Part shown: positions 8,160 to 17,220 of the stretch, one piece after another
Layout: the number at the start of each line of letters is the position of its first letter
Numbering within the stretch: position 1 is the first letter of the stretch
NCBI GenBank assembly: GCA_964551035.1
Contig: CAZKBK010000005.1
Span: 107,347 to 171,346 of the forward strand
DNA from: Chryseosolibacter sp964551035
GTDB lineage: Bacteria; Bacteroidota; Bacteroidia; Cytophagales; Cyclobacteriaceae
DNA: 64,000 nt
Direction of reading: 5' to 3'
The notes under the pieces: generated by a model
Told to the model about the DNA's origin: nothing
What the model saw: only the letters and a program-made list of their open reading frames with translations
Databases searched by the model: none
Program-made: the position numbers and the translations under genes

Positions 8160-8251
8160 CACATGTCGTTAAATCATTAAGCTATCGATCAACGACGACC
8201 CGAAGTCGAAAAATGTCGGGTAGTTCCATGTTTAACACTAATTTTTTAGCC

Positions 8252-8554
8252 ATGAAGCTGAAAGTTCACTCCATCCATTTCGATGCCGACCGGAAACTTG
8301 TTGATTTTATTCAACGAAAAGTCAACAAGCTCGAGACGTTTTACGACCGACTTTTAGGCGGTGAAGTATTCCTTCGCCTCAACAATGAGGGTGTGGACAA
8401 CAAAACGGTCGAGATAAAATTGACTGCGCCAGGAACGCAACTGTTCGCGGTCGAAAAGGCGCGTTCGTTTGAAGCCGCCACGGACCAGGCTGCAGATGCG
8501 CTGAAAATGCAGATTGAAAAATTCAAAACGCGATTGCACAACGGTCGCGTGTGA
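8252..8554 (+). CDS. hpf: ribosome hibernation-promoting factor, short form
   Basis: A protein of the HPF/RaiA (S30AE) family that binds the 30S decoding region and silences ribosomes in slow growth. From ATG 8252 the product is 100 residues (MKLKVHSIHFDADRKLVDFI), the length of the short, single-domain form; longer starts at 8213 or 8228 add residues outside the family. The core includes KVNKLETFYDRLLGGEVFL and the late helix SFEAATDQAADALKMQIEKFK. It follows xerC after 92 bp and ends at a strong two-way terminator shared with metK. Confidence 0.9.
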   Translation: MKLKVHSIHFDADRKLVDFIQRKVNKLETFYDRLLGGEVFLRLNNEGVDNKTVEIKLTAPGTQLFAVEKARSFEAATDQAADALKMQIEKFKTRLHNGRV

Positions 8555-8561
8555 CCTTCAT

Positions 8562-8587
8562 AAAAAGGCCCCTTGCGGGGCCTTTTT
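8562..8587. terminator. bidirectional terminator between hpf and metK
   Basis: AAAAAGGCCCC (8562-8572) and GGGGCCTTTTT (8577-8587) form a perfect 11-bp stem with a TTGC loop. The A- and T-runs let it work in both directions, fitting the convergent genes hpf (plus) and metK (minus). Confidence 0.9.
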
Positions 8588-8589
8588 AA

Positions 8590-9843
8590 TTACAATCGAA
8601 AACTCTTTTTCACCTTATCGACATGATCGAGTTTTTCCCAGGGAAATAACTCAACGGTCATGCGTTTTTCGGTGGCTTTCCCTTTATTAAAAATCTTCTC
8701 GACTACGCGCGGCTCGCGGCCCATATGACCATATGCGGCGGTCTCGGCATAAATTGGCGTGCGAAGCTTGAAGCGCTCTTCAATGAAATAGGGGCGCATG
8801 TCAAACAGTTTTTCCACTTTACGCGCGATTTCGCCGTCGCTCAGGCTAACCTTCGCCGTGCCGAACGTGTTGACGTTAAGCCCGACGGGTCTTGCCACCC
8901 CGATGGCGTATGCCACCTGTACCAGGACCTCATCACACAATCCAGCCGCCACCAGGTTCTTCGCGATGTGGCGCGTGGCATATGCCGCTGAGCGATCCAC
9001 TTTTGAAGGATCTTTCCCGGAGAAGGCGCCACCACCGTGCGCACCCTTACCGCCGTAGGTATCAACGATGATCTTGCGGCCCGTCAACCCGGTGTCACCA
9101 TGTGGCCCGCCGATCACGAATTTCCCCGTCGGATTCACGTGGTACTTGATGTCATCACCAAAAAGTTTCTGCACCCGTTTGGGCAGTTTCTTTTTGACGC
9201 GGGGCATCACGATGTTAATGATGTCCTCGCGAATTTGCTTCAGCATGACCGCATCGCGGGCAAAGTCGTCGTGCTGAGTCGATATCACGATGGTATCGAC
9301 GCGAAGGGGGCGGTTGTCATCGCTGTACTCTATGGTAACCTGCGATTTTGCGTCAGGCCGCAGGTACTTCAGGACCTTGTTTTCGCGTCGGAGTACGGAA
9401 AGTTCACGGAGAAGGAGATGCGCAAGTTCCAACGGCAACGGCATAAAGCTGTCGGTCTCATTGGTCGCGTATCCGAACATCATTCCCTGGTCTCCGGCGC
9501 CCTGATCTTCTTTCTTTTTCCGTTCAACGCCCTGATTGATGTCCGGGGACTGTTCGTGAATCGCTGAGAGGATGCCGCACGAGTTGGCCTCGAACATATA
9601 TTCGCTCCGGGTATATCCAATCTTTTTGATCACCTCCCGTGCAATGTCCTGAACATCGAGATAAGCCTCGGATTTGACTTCTCCCGCCAGGACGACCTGG
9701 CCGGTGGTTACCAGCGTCTCGCAGGCTACCTTCGAATTAGGGTCATAAGCAAGAAAATAGTCGATAAGCGCATCAGATATCTGGTCTGCGACCTTATCGG
9801 GATGGCCCTCAGAAACTGATTCCGAGGTGAAGAGGTAGGGCAT
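8590..9843 (-). CDS. metK: S-adenosylmethionine synthase
   Basis: The enzyme makes S-adenosylmethionine from methionine and ATP in the cytoplasm. The 417-residue product carries the family signatures GAGDQGMMFGYAT (about 115-127) and GGGAFSGKDPSKVDRSAAY, plus the N-terminal SESVSEGHPDKVADQISDALID with the ATP/metal ligands. It is slightly longer than the E. coli enzyme (about 384), with an insertion near QGVERKKKEDQ as in other Bacteroidota. The gene stands alone: it has its own -7 box (TAAATTTG, 9872-9879), and the RsmI-like gene upstream ends 63 bp away. I saw no SAM riboswitch in the short leader. Confidence 0.97.
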   Translation of the reverse strand: MPYLFTSESVSEGHPDKVADQISDALIDYFLAYDPNSKVACETLVTTGQVVLAGEVKSEAYLDVQDIAREVIKKIGYTRSEYMFEANSCGILSAIHEQSPDINQGVERKKKEDQGAGDQGMMFGYATNETDSFMPLPLELAHLLLRELSVLRRENKVLKYLRPDAKSQVTIEYSDDNRPLRVDTIVISTQHDDFARDAVMLKQIREDIINIVMPRVKKKLPKRVQKLFGDDIKYHVNPTGKFVIGGPHGDTGLTGRKIIVDTYGGKGAHGGGAFSGKDPSKVDRSAAYATRHIAKNLVAAGLCDEVLVQVAYAIGVARPVGLNVNTFGTAKVSLSDGEIARKVEKLFDMRPYFIEERFKLRTPIYAETAAYGHMGREPRVVEKIFNKGKATEKRMTVELFPWEKLDHVDKVKKSFRL

Positions 9844-9871
9844 GTGGATTCGTGGTTAATTTTTGAGTGGG

Positions 9872-9879
9872 CAAATTTA
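9872..9879 (-). promoter_or_regulatory. -7 element of the metK promoter
   Basis: On the minus strand TAAATTTG fits TAnnTTTG, 29 bp upstream of the metK ATG. A T-rich run ending in TTTG (9896-9899) lies 16 nt upstream, shorter than the normal 19-21 spacing, so only the -7 box is called. Confidence 0.45.
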
Positions 9880-9906
9880 TAGGAATTGATGAAATCAAAA
9901 AAAGAT

Positions 9907-10623
9907 TTAACGTCCCGCGGCCAGGAATAAGAACACCGCTGGCTTTTTCGGCCAACTGACGTCTGCCGCACGCCATTCAACCACAGGCCTGGTCATGGTG
10001 TACGCTTCGCGCCCGGTGAGGTCCAGGGCAACACACAATGCCGTATCGTTTGCGAGGTGTCGGATGAGTTGCTGGAATATCGCGTTATTGCGATAAGGTG
10101 TTTCAATAAAAATCTGGGTCTGGTCGGCGGCGCGTGATGCCTTTTCAAAAGAACGAATCGCACCGCCCGCTTCATCGCCGACCGGCAGGTACCCATTGAA
10201 TGCAAACCGCTGACCATTGAGACCAGACGCCATCAGCGCAAGTAAGATCGACGACGGGCCAACCAGCGGGACAACCTTGTGCCCAAGCTGGTGAGCATAC
10301 CTCACGGCGAGCGAGCCGGGGTCGGCAATGCCGGGACACCCCGCTTCCGATATCACCCCCATGTCGTTACCCAGCGACAACGGCGCCATTAATGTCGACA
10401 GGTCTTCCTGCCGCGTATCTTTGTCCAGCACAGAAAAATTCAGGGCTTCGATTGATGGGTAAATCTTTAGCCGGCTGAAATACCGCCGGGCAGATCGCAC
10501 GTCCTCTGCCAAAAAGAAACGGATGGACGGAAGCACTTCGATGACCGAAGTACTCAAGACCGAAATTTCCGATTCCGCTGAAATGAGCGTCGGAATCAAA
10601 AACAGCGTACCTTTGTTTACCAT
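9907..10623 (-). CDS. RsmI-like SAM-dependent methyltransferase (tetrapyrrole methylase fold)
   Basis: The 238-residue product belongs to the tetrapyrrole methylase superfamily, next to RsmI, which 2'-O-methylates C1402 of 16S rRNA. The conserved ISEAGCPGIADPG loop and VPLVGPSSILLALMASGLNGQRFAFNGYLP are present. The N-terminus reads GTLFLIPTLISAES instead of the canonical RsmI LYLVPTPIGNLEDIT, so it looks like the second, divergent paralog common in Bacteroidota and its target is uncertain. ATG 10621-10623 is chosen over a TTG three codons upstream. The divergent DUF2905 gene starts only 14 bp away. Confidence 0.8.
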   Translation of the reverse strand: MVNKGTLFLIPTLISAESEISVLSTSVIEVLPSIRFFLAEDVRSARRYFSRLKIYPSIEALNFSVLDKDTRQEDLSTLMAPLSLGNDMGVISEAGCPGIADPGSLAVRYAHQLGHKVVPLVGPSSILLALMASGLNGQRFAFNGYLPVGDEAGGAIRSFEKASRAADQTQIFIETPYRNNAIFQQLIRHLANDTALCVALDLTGREAYTMTRPVVEWRAADVSWPKKPAVFLFLAAGR

Positions 10624-10637
10624 GGAATGCAACGATA

Positions 10638-10850
10638 ATGGGCAAATTTCTCATAATAACCGGAATAATACTCGTTGTTGTCGGATTCGTCATCCACTAC
10701 TCCTCGCGTATCCCCTTCCTGGGTAAACTGCCGGGCGATATCTATATTGAAAGGGGCAACGTAAAGTTCTACTTCCCATTGACGACAAGCATTATCGTCA
10801 GTATCATCATTTCCGTGGTACTGTTGCTTATTTCGAAAGCCAGACAATAA
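10638..10850 (+). CDS. DUF2905 family small membrane protein
   Basis: A 70-residue protein with two hydrophobic segments (about 3-19 and 46-66) separated by the family core RIPFLGKLPGDIYIERGNVKFYFPLTT (key part LGKLPGDI). This matches DUF2905, small inner-membrane proteins of unknown function found across bacteria. ATG 10638 lies 14 bp from the divergent methyltransferase start, so the two promoters must overlap or sit inside the opposite coding regions. No partner is evident from the neighbours. Confidence 0.8.
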   Translation: MGKFLIITGIILVVVGFVIHYSSRIPFLGKLPGDIYIERGNVKFYFPLTTSIIVSIIISVVLLLISKARQ

Positions 10851-10945
10851 GATACTCGACAAGCTTTCTCTTCGTTTCTGGTTGACAAGGAGACACCATG
10901 CGATAGCTTATTTAACGTTTATTTGCGAATTTCGGGGTTCGGTAT

Positions 10946-13900
10946 ATGGTGAGCAGGGTCCTAACATATTTCGTCGTATTCGTCACCGCGGCCCTGGCGG
11001 TTCGCGGCCAGGGACCGGCCATGCCCGCACAATCTTCGACGGGTTCGTTTCCCGACAGCGTCCAAACAGTTTTGGAAAATCTTCGCAGCGACGAGGCGGC
11101 CTTCGTCGCAAGTGCATTTCCACGCGTATGGTCCGATCTCGGCATCGACGTTCAGCAACGCGTCCGGAAACAAACGGCTTTGATGAGCGCCAGGAAATTC
11201 TCCCTTAGGCCGCATCTACTGAACTACTTTTCTGCCATCGTCAACGCGCACGATGTGGAACGGGTAGATGACAAAACGCTTCGCGATTTCCTACGCGTGG
11301 CCGGACGGGTGATCGATTTACTCCCGCCAGAAAAGGCTAACGTCTTTTTCGCTTCTGTCAACACCTTTTTTGCACACCACGCCCTCCACCACGAACGGAC
11401 TTTTCGCCTGTATGCGCGAGACGACAAATACCGGTTTGATTTTATTGAACCTCCCGCGCCCATTTCCTGGGATGACACAGATACGGGCAGCGACAACATG
11501 GTAACCGACGCTTACCAGGACGATATGGACAGCTATGGGGGATATGACGACGAGGTTGAAGATCCCTATGCGGAGGATACGATTTCTTACGAAGATGAAT
11601 ATGAGGACGACAACCTGCAGGAGCAAATCGTTCCCGCCTGGATGGTCCAGGAGCCGGCCCCCTACTTCGAAGGCCCGGTCATCCAATTCGACAATGTTAC
11701 CCTCAACTTCGTCACCTCGTACGACTCCGTGTTTCTAAAAAACTCGGGAGGCAAATGGTCGTTGACTGAAAATGTTTTCGTTGGTGAAGGGGGTACCTTT
11801 GACTGGAGTGCCGCAGGCCTGCCAGCGGATTCCGTCTACTGCAATTTCCTAAGCTATCATTTCATTCCATCCAAACCGGAGCTGAAAACCGACCTTGTGA
11901 AGCTCATCTACCATGGCAAGACGCACGGATTCATCGCCGGTAATTTTGAATTCCGCTCACAAACGCGACCAGACTCTACGTGGTCTACTTATCCCCGATT
12001 CCGATCGTACGCGGGCGATCTGGATGTAGCCGGCCTCGGCGACAAGAACACGCGATATACGGGTGGCTTTTCTCTGATCGGAAACAAGATCATCAGTAGC
12101 TCCCTCATTGGCGAACCAGCCACCGTCGAAGTTTGGAGTAGCGGAGAAAAGAAATTTACGGCCGTATCCCCGGAGTTCAGCTTCGACGATAAAGCCATTA
12201 CTTCTGCGAATGCCCAGGTTAGGATTCATCAGGATAACGATTCCATCGTTCATTCACGCGTGCAATTGAAGTATTCCTTCCCCAATGACAGCACGCAGCT
12301 ACTGACGTTGCGAAAAGACCGCGGCAACATGCGAAACGCGCCATACGCTTCATCGTTCTTTAACATTGACTTTTCCGCGGACGTTATCCAATGGGATCTC
12401 AACGCCGACAGCATGAACATAAGAACCGATGGAGGCAGAAGCATTGTGCCGATGATCATCGAATCCGTAAACTACTACGACCTGAATGATTACCGTATCC
12501 TTAAGGGCAAGGGCTTCAATTTCCATCCCCTTGCCCTGGTGGTAAATTACGGGATAAAAATGGGCGTCTCAGCGTTCTATGGAGGAGACCTTTCCCTGCA
12601 TTACAACCTCGACCCCGCACACGTGAAGCAAGCGCTACTTTTTCTCTGGCAAAAAGGGATGATCGTATACGACGAACGTTCGGACCTTGTCACGATTAAA
12701 GACAAGGCTTTCACACTGTTCATGGCCTTCAAGGGAGAAAAGGATTATGACAACCTGAAGATTCATTCGGTGACCTCGAAAGCCGCGAATGCCACGCTGA
12801 ATTTTGAAAGGCGCGACCTGACCGTCAGGGGTGTCGATGAGTTCAGTGTAAGCGATTCTCTCAATGTTCGCATCGAACCCGACAGCAGCGTCATTACGAT
12901 CCTGCAGAACCGGGACATCAAGTTCGATGGCACCGTTACTGCAGGCAATTTTGAAATCAGCGGTAAAGGGTTTACGCTCAAGTACGACAGCTTCTTTATC
13001 AGTTTAACCCACATCGACTCGATCAATTTCTTTGTCACGGAAAAAAATTCCCGTGGGCAACTCGTGCGCCGTAAGGTCAACAACGCCATGGTTGGGGCGG
13101 ATTCAGCCGCTGCCGCCGCCGGTGGTCTGGGCGATATATCTCAATCTTCCGGCACGCTCTTTATAAGCCGCGCGAACAACAAGTCCGGGAAAACCAAACT
13201 GCCAAACTATCCAAGGCTCGATGCCACCACGGGTGGGGTGATCTATTTTGACCGCGCCGAGGTGCTCGGCGGCGTTTACGATCGCTCGATGTTTTTTGCC
13301 GTTCCTCCTTTCAAACTCGATAGCCTCAACGATGCCGACCCCGCTTCAACCAACTTCGACGGAACCTTTGTCTCCAGCGGCATGCTGCCGAGCTTCAAGG
13401 AAAAGTTATCGACGCAACCCGACAAGTCCCTGGGCTTCATACACGCCATTCCTCCACCCGGATACCAACTCTACAACGGCGACGGAATAATGAATGGTGT
13501 ACTGTCTATGGACAACCGGGGACTCCGCGGTGACGGTGCCATCAACTTCCTTGCGGTTACGGTCCATTCCCGCGACTTTGTGTTCTATCCCGACTCGGTG
13601 GTAACACGCGGAACGCGGGCCAAAATCGAGGAGAAGCAATTTGGACCGGTGAAATTTCCCCAGGCGTCGCTGCCCGACTACGATATGAAATGGTATCCCA
13701 AGCAAGATCGGTTGCTGCTGAAGAACCTCAGGTCGCCTTTTAATTTTTACGACTCAACGGCCCAGATGCAGGGTACCCTGACCATCTCCAAGAGCGGGGT
13801 GGCGGGCGCAGGCAAGCTCGAAACGCGCGGCACTGAACTGGTATCGCGGTACCTGCAGTTCAATGGTGACGATTTTAGCGCCAGGCACGCCCGCTTTAAG

Positions 13901-15778
13901 GTCAAATCGGACGACCCCAACAAAAACCTTCTTTCCGGCGATAACATCCGACTGACCTTCGACCTTGACGAGAATTATGCCGACATCAGTCCCGAAATCG
14001 AAGGAGAAGCGGCGATCGATTTCCCCTACGCGCAGTTCAAGACATCCATTCCCAACGCACGATGGGACCTCGATGAGCAAAAGATCACCATGACCAAGGA
14101 CGCCGACGTTCCGATCGAGAGTTCCTATTTCTACACAACGCGTGACGACCTGGATTCGCTTTCCTTTAACGCCACTAAGGCGGAATACAACCTGAAGACA
14201 CAAGAGTTGCGCGTGAGTGGCATACCCCACATCGTTGTAGCGGATGCGCTGATTACGCCGGAGAACAACGAAGTCCTTATTCTCGAAAACGCCCGCATCG
14301 GAACGCTCCACAACACCACTATCGTCCTGGATACCCTCAATGGATATCACCGGCTCACCGAAGGCGTGGTCGACGTTATCTCCAGAAAGGAATTCCGGGG
14401 ATATGCCACCTACCAGTACGTAAATTTTCTCAATGACACATTTGCCATCAAGCTGACGGACTTTCACCTCGAACCCATCACAGAGGACGAGTCGCGAAGG
14501 AAGGGTAGATTCGGTTCCGTCGCAACGCAGCAGACGGTAGGTACCGGGTCCGTGAGCGACCGCGACAGCCTCGTCCTCGGGGCGGGCATGTACTACAAGG
14601 GGGACATGACCATGTATGCCACCCGTCCTGCGCTGCAACTTACAGGGTATATCAAACTGGCAACGCGAAATCTGCCGTCCACCAACTGGATCGCCTACGA
14701 ACAGAGCGGGGACGAAACCGAGGTCTTCATCGACTTCGACAACGCCGTGACCGAAACGGGAAAGCGCGCAACGGCCGGCCTGCATTTCAACGCCGTCGAC
14801 AACAGCCTTTATATTACGTTTCTCAACGAGATGAAGTCAGACGATGACGACGACTTCTACAAGCCGAGCGGCACCTTGTTCTTCGACAACGAATCGGGCG
14901 AATACAAGATCGAAGACCTTGAAAAAGCCGCGGGAGACAAACTCTCGGGCAAAGTGTTTTCCTATAATGATGAAACCCGTCAGGTCAAGTTCGAGGGGCC
15001 AATCAACCTCTTTCAGGGCCCGAAGAATTTCAATCTCACGGCGACAGCCATCGGGTCAGGCAACATGGAAACGAACGAGATCATGATGAACGCCTTCATT
15101 ATGGCCGACACCGATATTCCCTCAACGATCCTCGACATCATGGCCAGACATCTCCAGGAAGTTATCAAGCTGGAAGGAGCGGAGGAAGGACTGGGCGATC
15201 AAACGGAACTGCTTTACAAGATCGCGGACATCGTTGGCGAACGAATGGTCAGGGACTACGAGGAACGCAGCCTGCAAAGTTATGTTTCACTTGCGACGTT
15301 GCCCCCCCTCGCGCGTCCGTTGGTTTTTTCCAACGTAAATATGAAATGGTCGGCTGAGCAAAAGGCGTTTTACAGCCAAGGATTAATCGGCCTTTCCAAC
15401 ATCGGCAAGAATGATATTAATGGGGGTTTTGAGGGCTTTATGGAAGTGAAACGCGATGAGAGCGGCGGTGGAATGTTCAACGTGTTCTTCAAAGCCTCGC
15501 CCGAAGCCTGGTACTACTTCGGATTTGAAGGCAGCCGACTGCTGGTATACTCCTCAAACAAGGAATTCAATGAGCAGGTTTCAAAAAAATCAAATGCCGG
15601 CAAGGCAAAGATCGGCGAAGTGGCTTTCATTCCGGGTAGTGACGACGAAACGCTGGCTTTCATCAACCGGTTCAGAAAAGAATACTACGGTATTGAAGTT
15701 CCTTACAGTCTTTACGACCGTGCTGCCGTGCCCACCAACACGCCGGATGAGAAAAAAATTGAAGACGACGGCTTTTGA
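10946..15778 (+). CDS. very large exported protein of unknown function (1,610 residues)
   Basis: I do not recognise a named family. Residues 1-22 form a signal peptide (VLTYFVVFVTAALAVRGQ), so the protein is exported. A helical region (about 25-170) is followed by a very acidic stretch (about 174-227, rich in Asp, Glu and Tyr). The remaining roughly 1,350 residues look almost wholly beta: many short amphipathic strands with recurring phrases such as GTLTISKSGVAGAGKLETRG, GTLFISRANN, GTLFFDNESG and KGDMTMYATRPALQLTG. That style recalls long beta-rich proteins such as AsmA-like, OstA-like or adhesin proteins. The C-terminal 70 residues end in a charged tail with no beta-barrel or type IX sorting signal that I could see. 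It is a lone gene; codon use resembles its neighbours. Confidence 0.85.
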   Translation: MVSRVLTYFVVFVTAALAVRGQGPAMPAQSSTGSFPDSVQTVLENLRSDEAAFVASAFPRVWSDLGIDVQQRVRKQTALMSARKFSLRPHLLNYFSAIVNAHDVERVDDKTLRDFLRVAGRVIDLLPPEKANVFFASVNTFFAHHALHHERTFRLYARDDKYRFDFIEPPAPISWDDTDTGSDNMVTDAYQDDMDSYGGYDDEVEDPYAEDTISYEDEYEDDNLQEQIVPAWMVQEPAPYFEGPVIQFDNVTLNFVTSYDSVFLKNSGGKWSLTENVFVGEGGTFDWSAAGLPADSVYCNFLSYHFIPSKPELKTDLVKLIYHGKTHGFIAGNFEFRSQTRPDSTWSTYPRFRSYAGDLDVAGLGDKNTRYTGGFSLIGNKIISSSLIGEPATVEVWSSGEKKFTAVSPEFSFDDKAITSANAQVRIHQDNDSIVHSRVQLKYSFPNDSTQLLTLRKDRGNMRNAPYASSFFNIDFSADVIQWDLNADSMNIRTDGGRSIVPMIIESVNYYDLNDYRILKGKGFNFHPLALVVNYGIKMGVSAFYGGDLSLHYNLDPAHVKQALLFLWQKGMIVYDERSDLVTIKDKAFTLFMAFKGEKDYDNLKIHSVTSKAANATLNFERRDLTVRGVDEFSVSDSLNVRIEPDSSVITILQNRDIKFDGTVTAGNFEISGKGFTLKYDSFFISLTHIDSINFFVTEKNSRGQLVRRKVNNAMVGADSAAAAAGGLGDISQSSGTLFISRANNKSGKTKLPNYPRLDATTGGVIYFDRAEVLGGVYDRSMFFAVPPFKLDSLNDADPASTNFDGTFVSSGMLPSFKEKLSTQPDKSLGFIHAIPPPGYQLYNGDGIMNGVLSMDNRGLRGDGAINFLAVTVHSRDFVFYPDSVVTRGTRAKIEEKQFGPVKFPQASLPDYDMKWYPKQDRLLLKNLRSPFNFYDSTAQMQGTLTISKSGVAGAGKLETRGTELVSRYLQFNGDDFSARHARFKVKSDDPNKNLLSGDNIRLTFDLDENYADISPEIEGEAAIDFPYAQFKTSIPNARWDLDEQKITMTKDADVPIESSYFYTTRDDLDSLSFNATKAEYNLKTQELRVSGIPHIVVADALITPENNEVLILENARIGTLHNTTIVLDTLNGYHRLTEGVVDVISRKEFRGYATYQYVNFLNDTFAIKLTDFHLEPITEDESRRKGRFGSVATQQTVGTGSVSDRDSLVLGAGMYYKGDMTMYATRPALQLTGYIKLATRNLPSTNWIAYEQSGDETEVFIDFDNAVTETGKRATAGLHFNAVDNSLYITFLNEMKSDDDDDFYKPSGTLFFDNESGEYKIEDLEKAAGDKLSGKVFSYNDETRQVKFEGPINLFQGPKNFNLTATAIGSGNMETNEIMMNAFIMADTDIPSTILDIMARHLQEVIKLEGAEEGLGDQTELLYKIADIVGERMVRDYEERSLQSYVSLATLPPLARPLVFSNVNMKWSAEQKAFYSQGLIGLSNIGKNDINGGFEGFMEVKRDESGGGMFNVFFKASPEAWYYFGFEGSRLLVYSSNKEFNEQVSKKSNAGKAKIGEVAFIPGSDDETLAFINRFRKEYYGIEVPYSLYDRAAVPTNTPDEKKIEDDGF

Positions 15779-15858
15779 CCCCCGCCGCCCATAAAAGATT
15801 GCCGCAAAGTATTGGTTGGCACTGCCGATCACTCTTAATTTGGGCAACGCTTTGAATC

Positions 15859-17217
15859 ATGGTAAAAGAATACATCAACACCAATAAGGAACGCTTCCTC
15901 ACTGAATTGTTTGACTGGCTGCGCATCCCTTCTGTCAGCGCCGACAGCCGGCACAAAGGAGATGTCCGGAAGGCTGCCGAATTTGTCAGAGAAAAATTGT
16001 TGTCGGCGGGTGTCGATCGCGCTGAACTTTGCGAAACCAAAGGGCATCCGATCGTTTACGCTGAAAAGATGTCCGACCCATCGCTCCCCACCGTGCTGGT
16101 CTATGGTCATTACGACGTGCAGCCCGCCGACCCTCTGGAATTATGGGAGTCGCCTCCGTTTGAACCGGTCGTAAAAGACGACAGGATCTTCGCTCGCGGC
16201 GCCTGTGACGACAAGGGGCAGGTTTACATGCACGTCAAAGCATTCGAGATCATGACGAACCAGGGTCTGCTTAACTGCAACATCAAGTTCATGATCGAAG
16301 GCGAGGAAGAAGTGGGTTCCGACAATCTTGGAACTTTCGTAAAAGAAAATAAGGCACGTCTGGCTGCAGATGTCATACTGGTGTCCGACACGGCCATTAT
16401 TTCCCTGGAGCATCCCTCGATCACGACGGGTCTTCGCGGGTTGAGCTACATGGAAGTTGAAGTGACCGGTCCAAACCGCGACCTGCACTCAGGTGTATAC
16501 GGTGGGGCGGTTGCAAATCCCGCCAACGCGCTCTGCGCGATGATTGCCTCCCTGCACGATGAAAATGGCCGCGTAACGATCCCTGGATTTTATGATAAGG
16601 TTGCCACGCTTTCAAAGGGCGATCGCGAAGCCCTGAACCGCGCGCCCTTCGATCTCGCGGCCTATAAGAACGAGCTTGGGATCGATGAGGTCAAAGGCGA
16701 AGCGGGTTTCACCACCCTTGAACGCACCGGTATTCGTCCGACACTCGACGTCAACGGAATCTGGGGCGGCTACACGGGCGAGGGAGCAAAGACAGTGCTT
16801 CCCTCAAAGGCTACCGCAAAGATTTCGATGCGTCTTGTCCCTGACCAGGACAGTGCCGAGATTACAAAACTTTTCACAAGGCATATCGAATCAATCGCCC
16901 CCGGATACGTTAAGGTCAGGGTGACCGCCCACCACGGTGGAGAGCCCGCCGTTACCCCGACAGACTCAAAAGCATTCAAGGCTGCGAGCGCCGCCTTCCA
17001 GGACGTGTGGGGGAAGACGCCCATACCGACACGTGATGGCGGAAGCATTCCAATCGTGGCGCTGTTTAAGAAGGAACTTGGGCTCGACACTGTATTGATG
17101 GGGTTTGGGTTGGACAGCGACGCCATCCACTCTCCGAATGAACACTTTGGCGTCAAAAATTTCCTGATGGGTATTGAGACCATCGTTGCTTTTTACAAGC
17201 ATTTCAACGGGAAATAG
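15859..17217 (+). CDS. M20 family metallopeptidase (dipeptidase)
   Basis: A zinc-dependent peptidase of 452 residues in the M20/M25/M40 family, predicted to split dipeptides in the cytoplasm; no signal peptide is present. Metal ligands can be placed: His in VLVYGHYDVQPADP, the bridging Asp in ARGACDDKGQ, the catalytic/ligand Glu pair in IEGEEEVGSDN, and a late His in DAIHSPNEHFG. The lid domain contributes DLHSGVYGG. The HYDVQP and WESPPFEP phrases resemble the CNDP-like dipeptidases. It starts 81 bp after the 1,610-residue protein ends and is 3 bp upstream of the membrane peptidase gene, likely one transcript. Confidence 0.92.
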   Translation: MVKEYINTNKERFLTELFDWLRIPSVSADSRHKGDVRKAAEFVREKLLSAGVDRAELCETKGHPIVYAEKMSDPSLPTVLVYGHYDVQPADPLELWESPPFEPVVKDDRIFARGACDDKGQVYMHVKAFEIMTNQGLLNCNIKFMIEGEEEVGSDNLGTFVKENKARLAADVILVSDTAIISLEHPSITTGLRGLSYMEVEVTGPNRDLHSGVYGGAVANPANALCAMIASLHDENGRVTIPGFYDKVATLSKGDREALNRAPFDLAAYKNELGIDEVKGEAGFTTLERTGIRPTLDVNGIWGGYTGEGAKTVLPSKATAKISMRLVPDQDSAEITKLFTRHIESIAPGYVKVRVTAHHGGEPAVTPTDSKAFKAASAAFQDVWGKTPIPTRDGGSIPIVALFKKELGLDTVLMGFGLDSDAIHSPNEHFGVKNFLMGIETIVAFYKHFNGK

Positions 17218-17220
17218 CCA

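Noticed and set aside
8590..9906. SAM riboswitch before metK
   Set aside because: The 63-bp gap holds a promoter -7 box and leaves a leader of only about 20 nt, too short for any known SAM aptamer.
13754..14785. Minus-strand open frame of 343 codons inside the 1,610-residue gene
   Set aside because: No recognisable motif and composition typical of antisense frames; the plus-strand gene has a signal peptide and one uninterrupted frame.
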